A stretch of DNA of 64,000 nt from UBA1426 sp052034085 (GTDB lineage: Bacteria; Bacillota; Clostridia; Peptostreptococcales; Anaerovoracaceae), in contig JBPOJA010000011.1 in NCBI GenBank assembly GCA_052034085.1, positions 1 to 64,000 on the forward strand, in the 5' to 3' direction. How positions within the stretch are numbered: the first letter of the stretch is position 1; every line of letters starts with the position of its first letter. Positions 58,007 to 64,000 of the stretch are shown here, piece by piece. The position numbers and the translations under genes are program-made. Below the pieces are notes generated by a model. That model was given only the letters and a program-made list of their open reading frames with translations, was not told where the DNA came from and made no database searches.

Positions 58007-59881
58007 ATGAACAAAGATTTACAGCTGCCTGTATACCTCTTTCACCAGGGAACAGCAACAAAAGCATACGAATTGCTGGGAGCGCATAAGCTCGGGGACG
58101 ATGATTCAAATTTATATGTATTCAGAGTATGGGCGCCGGAAGCCGCAGGAGTTTCCCTGACAGGGGAATTCAACAACTGGGATACGGGTTCCCTCCCCAT
58201 GAAAAGAATCACGGACCAGGGACTGTGGGAGGTCACAGCAGAAGGCTTGAAAGAATTTGATACTTATAAATATGCCGTAGAGGATAAGCATGGGAAAATA
58301 GTTCTCAAATCAGACCCCTACGGTTTTCATATGGAGACAAGGCCGGGTACTGCCAGTAAAATCTACAATCCGGATAATTATACCTGGGGAGATGAAAAAT
58401 GGCTGCAAACCAGGGCGAAGACCCCTCCGTATGACAGACCCATGAATATTTATGAGGTACATCTTGGCTCCTGGAAAAAATATAAAGACGGCCATTACTT
58501 TGATTACAGAAAACTTGCCGATGAAATTATCCCTTATGTAAAAGAAATGGGATACACGCATATTGAACTCATGCCGGTCAGCGAATATCCTTTTGACGGT
58601 TCATGGGGTTATCAGGTCCTGGGTTATTACGCACCCACATCCCGATATGGAAGACCTGAGGATTTCATGGCATTTGTCGACAAATGCCATCAGAACAATA
58701 TAGGAATTATACTGGACTGGGTTCCCGGGCATTTCCCGAAAGATGAAGCAGGACTGGCACAATTTGACGGTGGCTATTGCTATGAATACAAGGATCCTTT
58801 AAAACGTTCCCATGAAGAATGGGGAACTCTCATATTTGACTGGGGCCGCAATGAAGTCAGAAGTTTTTTAATTTCGAATGCATTTTTCTGGCTGGAAAAA
58901 TATCATGTAGATGGGCTCAGGGTAGATGCGGTAGCTTCCATGCTGTATCTTGACTATAACAGAAGGGGGGGCAAATGGACGCCCAACTATTTGGGAGGAA
59001 ATGAAAATCTGGAGGCTGTCAGCTTTCTTCAGGACCTGAACAAAGCCATTTTTGGAAGCTTCCCCAATGTCCTCATGATTGCTGAGGAGTCAACTGCATG
59101 GCCGCTTGTCACTGCCCCGGTAGATAAGGGCGGTCTGGGCTTCAATTACAAATGGAATATGGGCTGGATGAACGACAGTTTAGACTACATGGCTACAGAT
59201 CCCCTGTTCAGGAAAGGCAAACACAGGGCTCTGACTTTTCCCCTGACCTATGCTTTTTCCGAAAACTACATTCTGCCTGTATCACATGATGAGGTTGTGC
59301 ATGGCAAGAAATCCCTGCTGGACAAAATGTCAGGAAATTATGAGGAAAAGTTCGCATCTCTAAGATGTTATCTTGGCTATATGATGGCACACCCCGGGAA
59401 AAAATTGAGATTTATGGGTTGTGAATTCGGACAGTTTTCCGAATGGGATTTTGCAAAAGAACTTGACTGGATGGTCCTGCAGTATCCAATGCATAGAAAA
59501 ATGCAGAAATTTACCAGGGATCTGAATCATCTGTATTTGAATGAAAACCCGCTCTGGGAAACAGAAAACAACTGGTCGGGGTTCAACTGGCGCATTCCGG
59601 ATGATGCGGCGAATAATATTATTTCATTTTCAAGGTTTGACAAACAAGGCGATGAAATATTGGTGGTTTTAAATTTCGCTCCCGTAGAAAGAAGTGAATA
59701 TTCTTTACCTTTGGGAGGCAGAGAAAGATATGATCTTATATTGAACAGTGATGATGTTAAATATGGCGGCTGGGGCAGCAGTATAAAGCATGTTTTAATA
59801 CCTAAACGGAACAGGGACGGTAGTTTCAGCGCCACGGTGAAAATCCCGCCCTTGAGTTCATTGTATTATAAGAGGAGGTGA
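58007..59881 (+). CDS. glgB: 1,4-alpha-glucan branching enzyme GlgB
   Basis: 624 residues. It adds alpha-1,6 branches to glycogen. An N-terminal CBM48 domain (about 35-120, FRVWAPEAAGVSLTGEFNNW) precedes the GH13 barrel. The nucleophile is Asp307 in GLRVDAVASMLYLDY, the acid/base Glu360 in MIAEEST, and the transition-state Asp428 in VSHDEVVHGK. Length is normal. First of the run glgB-glgC-glgD-glgA-glgP. Confidence 0.96.
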   Translation: MNKDLQLPVYLFHQGTATKAYELLGAHKLGDDDSNLYVFRVWAPEAAGVSLTGEFNNWDTGSLPMKRITDQGLWEVTAEGLKEFDTYKYAVEDKHGKIVLKSDPYGFHMETRPGTASKIYNPDNYTWGDEKWLQTRAKTPPYDRPMNIYEVHLGSWKKYKDGHYFDYRKLADEIIPYVKEMGYTHIELMPVSEYPFDGSWGYQVLGYYAPTSRYGRPEDFMAFVDKCHQNNIGIILDWVPGHFPKDEAGLAQFDGGYCYEYKDPLKRSHEEWGTLIFDWGRNEVRSFLISNAFFWLEKYHVDGLRVDAVASMLYLDYNRRGGKWTPNYLGGNENLEAVSFLQDLNKAIFGSFPNVLMIAEESTAWPLVTAPVDKGGLGFNYKWNMGWMNDSLDYMATDPLFRKGKHRALTFPLTYAFSENYILPVSHDEVVHGKKSLLDKMSGNYEEKFASLRCYLGYMMAHPGKKLRFMGCEFGQFSEWDFAKELDWMVLQYPMHRKMQKFTRDLNHLYLNENPLWETENNWSGFNWRIPDDAANNIISFSRFDKQGDEILVVLNFAPVERSEYSLPLGGRERYDLILNSDDVKYGGWGSSIKHVLIPKRNRDGSFSATVKIPPLSSLYYKRR

Positions 59882-59886
59882 CGCAT

Positions 59887-61089
59887 ATGCCATATGGCAG
59901 AAGGAAAGAAATGATTGCCATGCTGCTCGCCGGAGGCCAGGGGAGCAGACTGGGTGTTCTGACAAAAGATGTGGCAAAACCTGCGGTGCCTTTTGGAGGG
60001 CGCTACCGCATAATTGATTTTCCGCTATCCAATTGTACCAATTCCGGAATTGACACCGTAGGTGTTTTGACACAATATCGCCCCTTCGAGCTGAACGCCT
60101 ATATTGGTAGCGGTCAGGCATGGGATCTGGACAGACTTTATGGCGGAGCTTTCATCCTTCCTCCATATATGGGGGGCGAAGGCGGCGAATGGTACAACGG
60201 CACGGCTAATGCCATTTATCAAAACATGAATTTCATCGACCTGTATGAGCCGAAGTATGTACTTATTCTTTCGGGTGACCATGTGTACAAAATGAATTAC
60301 GATCTTATGCTGGATTTCCACAAGGAAAAAAATGCAGACTGCACAATTGCTGTAATTCAGGTCCCATGGGAGGAGGCTAGCCGATTTGGTGTTATGAACA
60401 CAGATGAAAATATGAAAATCTACGAGTTCGAAGAGAAGCCCAAAGAGCCTAAAAGCAATCTTGCATCCATGGGAGTGTATATTTTCAACTGGAACAAGTT
60501 GAAAGAATTTCTCATAAAAGATGAGGAGAATCCCGAATCTGACAATGATTTCGGCAAAAATGTCATACCTGCCATGCTGAATGCAGGAGAAAGAATGTAT
60601 GCCTATGAGTTTAAGGGCTACTGGAAAGATGTGGGAACAATAGATTCACTATGGGAAGCCAACATGGATACAATCGACCCGGCCGTACCTATTGAACTGG
60701 ATGATCCCCCCTGGAGAATATATTCAAGAAGCACCAATCTGCCGCCGCAATATGTGGGCGACAATGCCAAGATTGTAAATTCCAGCATAGCAGACGGATG
60801 TTATATTGACGGAAAAGTGGAGAATTCAATTCTTTTCCCCGGAGTGAGGATAGAGGAGGAGGCAACAGTATCAAATTCAATTCTTATGCCGGGAGTGACG
60901 GTTGGAAAAGGAAGCAGCGTTGATTATTCCATCATTGCCACAGATGTCAACATTGGAGAAAAGGCAGTTGTGGATGGTAAAAGGGAAAAAATTACGGTTA
61001 TAGGAGAACAGGTTAAAGTTTGTTCAGGAGCAAGAATTGCTCCCGGCGCTTCAGTGGATAAGGACATTGTTGAGGAGGTGGCGAAATGA
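59887..61089 (+). CDS. glgC: ADP-glucose pyrophosphorylase GlgC
   Basis: 400 residues from the ATG at 59887. AGGAGGT ends 8 bp upstream, which rules out an in-frame GTG at 59878. It makes ADP-glucose from glucose-1-phosphate and ATP. MLLAGGQGSRLGVLTKDVAKPAVPFGG holds the nucleotide loop, and GDHVYKMNYDLMLDFH follows. The C-terminal left-handed helix is seen in the hexapeptide-like repeats (VENSILFPGVRIEEEA). Works with GlgD. Confidence 0.96.
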   Translation: MPYGRRKEMIAMLLAGGQGSRLGVLTKDVAKPAVPFGGRYRIIDFPLSNCTNSGIDTVGVLTQYRPFELNAYIGSGQAWDLDRLYGGAFILPPYMGGEGGEWYNGTANAIYQNMNFIDLYEPKYVLILSGDHVYKMNYDLMLDFHKEKNADCTIAVIQVPWEEASRFGVMNTDENMKIYEFEEKPKEPKSNLASMGVYIFNWNKLKEFLIKDEENPESDNDFGKNVIPAMLNAGERMYAYEFKGYWKDVGTIDSLWEANMDTIDPAVPIELDDPPWRIYSRSTNLPPQYVGDNAKIVNSSIADGCYIDGKVENSILFPGVRIEEEATVSNSILMPGVTVGKGSSVDYSIIATDVNIGEKAVVDGKREKITVIGEQVKVCSGARIAPGASVDKDIVEEVAK

Positions 61090-62210
61090 GAGCGATGGGC
61101 ATTGCTTTTTCATACTCCGAACGGGAAAATTTAAGGGAACTTACAAAGATGAGAACCCTGGGTTCCCTGCCCATGGCGGGAAAATACAGAATGATTGACT
61201 TCCTCATTTCCAATTTTGTCAACCAGGGCATTTTCTTTGTCAATGTCATTGCCAGAGAAAACTATCATTCACTGATGGATCATCTTGGATCGGGCAAGGA
61301 ATGGGATCTTATCAGAAAAAGGGGAGGTTTGAGAGTATTGACGCCCTATGGAATGTCAGAGGATGGCCGCACCGGTTTATACAGGGGCAGCATAGAGGCC
61401 ATTTCCAACAACATGCATTCATTCAACAGGAGTATTCTTGATCTGTGCATAATAGCGGAGACCAGCATTTTGCATTCCATAGATTACAATCATCTTATCG
61501 ATACTCATTTAGAAAGTCATGCGGATATCACAGCTGTATACTCCCGATTGCTAAATGGTCATCCCACAGTGCCCATGGATGTTCCCGTCTTTCACTTCAA
61601 CGAAAACGACAGGCTTTGTGACCTGACCATCAATAAGGATGATGTAAATGATCAGGATGCTGCCTGGAGCATAGGCGTATATGTAATCAGGAAGTCACTA
61701 TTGGAAAGTCTTGTGGCAGATGCCATGGCCTACGGACGATATGACTTTAACCAGGATATTGTCAAAAGGCTTTCGGGCAGTCTGAATATCAGAGGCTATG
61801 AGTATAAGGGTTATTTGCTTGAAGTCAGCAGCGTTTCCGGTTACATGAAAGCAAATATGAACTTTTTAAACAGTGATTTCCGGGCGAAAGCATTTGAAAA
61901 ACCTATATATACCAAGAGTAAAGATGGTGTCCCGGCCAGATATTATGAGGGCTGCTCTGTTAAGAATTCCATAATTTCCGATGGTTGTAAAATATACGGG
62001 AAAGTTGAAAACTCTGTCATATCCAGAAATGTCATCGTGAGAGAGGGCGCAGTTGTCAAGGATTCGGTAATAATGCAGAATACAGAGATTATGAAAGGCG
62101 TAAGCCTTGACCATGTGATACTTGACAAGGATGTGATAGTGAGGGAGAATCGGGTGTTGTCAGGGCATATTACCTACCCGGTGGTGGTAGAGAAAGGCAG
62201 TATTGTATAA
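61086..62210 (+). CDS. glgD: GlgD, regulatory subunit of ADP-glucose pyrophosphorylase
   Basis: 374 residues, a shorter relative of GlgC. The glycine-rich nucleotide loop is degenerate: the N-terminus reads AMGIAFSYSERENLRELTKMR, without GGxGxRL. The C-terminal hexapeptide repeats remain. In Firmicutes the GlgC/GlgD pair forms a heterotetramer in which GlgD is mainly regulatory. It overlaps glgC by 4 bp, with GAGGAGG upstream. Confidence 0.95.
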   Translation: MRAMGIAFSYSERENLRELTKMRTLGSLPMAGKYRMIDFLISNFVNQGIFFVNVIARENYHSLMDHLGSGKEWDLIRKRGGLRVLTPYGMSEDGRTGLYRGSIEAISNNMHSFNRSILDLCIIAETSILHSIDYNHLIDTHLESHADITAVYSRLLNGHPTVPMDVPVFHFNENDRLCDLTINKDDVNDQDAAWSIGVYVIRKSLLESLVADAMAYGRYDFNQDIVKRLSGSLNIRGYEYKGYLLEVSSVSGYMKANMNFLNSDFRAKAFEKPIYTKSKDGVPARYYEGCSVKNSIISDGCKIYGKVENSVISRNVIVREGAVVKDSVIMQNTEIMKGVSLDHVILDKDVIVRENRVLSGHITYPVVVEKGSIV

Positions 62211-63638
62211 TTGAATATTTTATTTGTAAGCAGCGAAGCTTATCCGTTTGCCAAAACGGGGGGTCTTGCCGATGTTGTGGGTAGCCTGCCGGCCGAACTT
62301 AATAAACATGAAGCAGATGCAAGAGTTATGCTGCCGCTTTATAAAAGAATTAAGGATGAATATGCACCATCCCTGACTTTTCATGGAGCTTATACGATTA
62401 AACTCAGCTGGAGAGATTGCTATTGCGGTCTTTTCAGCATGGAATACAATGAAGTGGTTTACTATTTCATTGATAACGAACAGTATTTTTACAGGGATGA
62501 TCTTTACGGCCATTATGATGATGGAGAAAGGTTTGCATATTTCTCAAAGGCAGCTCTTGAAGCCTTGAGATATCTGGATTTTGAACCGGATATCCTTCAT
62601 TTAAGCGACTGGCAGACTGCTTTGATTCCCGTGTTCCTTAAGCTCCAGTATCAGGCAGATGATTACTATAGAAACCTGAGAACCGTATTTACAATACATA
62701 ACATCGAATATCAGGGCAGATACGGTAAAGAGATGCTCAAAGATGTGCTGGGCATTGGCTCTAAAGATGCAGGCCTTCTTATGATGGACGGCGATGTGAA
62801 TTATATGAAAGGGGCAATTGTGGCATGCGACAGGTTGACTACAGTAAGCCCCAGTTATGCGGAGGAAATCAAATATCCTTTTTATGCACACGGACTTCAT
62901 AATATAATCAAAGAAAACAGCTACAAATTATCGGGCATAATCAACGGTATAGATTATAAGCAGTTCAATCCCTACAGAGATAAAGCCCTGGCTGTCAGAT
63001 ATTCAAGGAATAGCTGGCAGAAAAAAGAAGACAACAAACTGGCTCTTATGGAAGAGCTAAACATGAATTATGAGGCAGGGAAGCCTCTGATAGGAATGGT
63101 GGGCCGGCTTGCCGAACATAAGGGAATTCCCTTAGTTATCAGGGTGTTTGAGCAGATGCTCGAGCTGGGAGCTTCTTTTGTTATTCTGGGCACGGGAGAT
63201 TATCATTTCGAGAGATTCTTCAGCGCAAAAGCAGGCCAGCACCCGGAGCATGTTGCTTTTGTGAGCACGTTTTCCCCCTTAATGGCCAATCGGATATATG
63301 CCGGTGCCGACTTGTTCCTTATGCCGTCTATAAGTGAACCATGTGGCCTGGCACAAATGATAGCTTTACGCTACGGTACAATTCCCATAGTAAGGGCAAC
63401 GGGAGGATTAAAGGACTCAATCCAGGCTTATAACCCCCAGACAGGGAAAGGCAATGGCATAAATTTCGAATCAGTCAATGCACATGACATGCTGGACGCC
63501 GTATACAGAGCCATTGCTTTATACAAAGATGAAATTCACAGAGAAAATCTTATTCAGAACGCATTTGCCAGCGATTTTTCCTGGAAACGCTCGGCAAAGG
63601 AATACATTAAACTATATAATTCATTGGTTATATCTTAA
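62211..63638 (+). CDS. glgA: Glycogen synthase GlgA
   Basis: 475 residues, TTG start directly after glgD's TAA. GT5 glycosyltransferase that extends glucan from ADP-glucose. The KTGGL motif, with Lys15, is in FAKTGGLADVVGSLPAEL. GMVGRLAEHKGIPLV and PSISEPCGLAQMIAL form the second Rossmann domain and catalytic Glu region. Length is typical. Confidence 0.96.
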   Translation: MNILFVSSEAYPFAKTGGLADVVGSLPAELNKHEADARVMLPLYKRIKDEYAPSLTFHGAYTIKLSWRDCYCGLFSMEYNEVVYYFIDNEQYFYRDDLYGHYDDGERFAYFSKAALEALRYLDFEPDILHLSDWQTALIPVFLKLQYQADDYYRNLRTVFTIHNIEYQGRYGKEMLKDVLGIGSKDAGLLMMDGDVNYMKGAIVACDRLTTVSPSYAEEIKYPFYAHGLHNIIKENSYKLSGIINGIDYKQFNPYRDKALAVRYSRNSWQKKEDNKLALMEELNMNYEAGKPLIGMVGRLAEHKGIPLVIRVFEQMLELGASFVILGTGDYHFERFFSAKAGQHPEHVAFVSTFSPLMANRIYAGADLFLMPSISEPCGLAQMIALRYGTIPIVRATGGLKDSIQAYNPQTGKGNGINFESVNAHDMLDAVYRAIALYKDEIHRENLIQNAFASDFSWKRSAKEYIKLYNSLVIS

Positions 63639-63651
63639 GAAAGGAAATTCT

Positions 63652-64000
63652 ATGCACTCAATTTGTAATGATAGTATATGCAATGCTGAAGAACTGCAGG
63701 AGCTAATAACCGCAAAATTATTAAGACAGCAGGGCACAGACCCCAAATCAGCGACAAAGGAGGAGTTTTACAGAGCTACAGCTACGGTTATACGGGACCT
63801 GATGTCCGAAATGAACACCAAAACTCACGATGAGGGCAATGCCCATAAATCAAAGCAGGTTTATTATTTGTCCATGGAGTTTCTGCCGGGAACATCCTTG
63901 CGCAATAATGTCTTTAATCTTAGGCTAAACGATGCTTTCAACGAAGCTGTAAAAAACCTGGGGGGAGATCCCGAGGAACTGTTTGCAATGGATCCCGATG
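63652..64000 (+). CDS. glgP: Glycogen/maltodextrin phosphorylase, 5' part only
   Basis: The ATG at 63652 has AAAGGAAA upstream. The frame is open to the window end, 116 residues. KSKQVYYLSMEFLPGTSLRNN is the N-terminal signature of glycogen phosphorylase, which releases glucose-1-phosphate from glycogen with PLP. The catalytic part lies outside the window. It completes the glycogen operon. Confidence 0.93.
   Translation, partial: MHSICNDSICNAEELQELITAKLLRQQGTDPKSATKEEFYRATATVIRDLMSEMNTKTHDEGNAHKSKQVYYLSMEFLPGTSLRNNVFNLRLNDAFNEAVKNLGGDPEELFAMDPD

Overview
The window looks like a chromosomal segment of an anaerobic, low-to-mid GC, spore-former-type Firmicute (class Clostridia). The signs are SLH-domain surface proteins, argR next to recN, the ruvC-ruvA-ruvB-spoIID-queA-tgt order, an ispH gene fused to ribosomal protein S1, a Gram-positive type Tad pilus locus, a glgB-glgC-glgD-glgA-glgP cluster, and strong AGGAGG ribosome binding sites. 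I cannot name the species. Gene density is high. No rRNA, tRNA, CRISPR array, prophage or transposase was found.

Layout. 1-3.9 kb: two SLH surface proteins, the first with near-identical Ig-like repeats. 3.9-7.5 kb: a MATE exporter and a diaminopropionate ammonia-lyase. This stretch is unusually rich in short tandem duplications, which sit inside genes, across stop codons and between genes. 7.5-8.5 kb: a two-gene split permease. 8.7-13.8 kb: an apparent catabolic operon with a YtcJ-like amidohydrolase, a creatinase/M24-fold protein lacking the usual metal ligands, a phosphoesterase lipoprotein, a ferredoxin and a cysteine hydrolase. 13.9-20.7 kb: a Tad pilus operon behind a promoter with two Spo0A-like boxes. 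It contains a TadZ-like ATPase, TadA, TadB, TadC, a 48-residue Flp-like pilin, two TadE-like proteins, a DUF5702-like protein and a DUF6382-like protein. 20.7-27.4 kb: a TetR regulator divergent from an MMPL exporter and its heptad-repeat partner, then a small membrane protein, a DUF5685-like protein and a J-domain protein with a cysteine-rich tail.

27.4-39.6 kb is housekeeping: rarA, ispH-rpsA, a shikimate-kinase-like gene, recN, argR, ruvCAB, spoIID-like, queA, tgt. 39.6-47.3 kb is mixed metabolism: metA (predicted acetyl type), an RlmD-type methyltransferase, a cysteine-synthase-like enzyme, a CsaA-like protein, a cupin, a lipoprotein, a DMT transporter and a GcvT-like protein. 47.3-50.6 kb: a GPH-type symporter divergent from a large AraC regulator. 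50.6-54.0 kb: two tandem pairs of aconitase-family (LeuC/LeuD-like) subunits. 54.1-57.4 kb: a four-domain sulfur-redox flavoprotein divergent from a Crp/Fnr regulator. 57.4-64 kb: a GNAT acetyltransferase and the glycogen operon, with glgP cut by the window end.

Promoters, operators and terminators were read by eye against sigma-A consensus and stem-loop rules. Product names rest on recognised motifs and family resemblance, not on database searches. The regions most worth a second look are the minisatellite-rich first 7.4 kb, the degenerate M24 operon, the zinc-knuckle-like TadE protein, the MMPL to J-protein block, and the doubled aconitase-family pairs.
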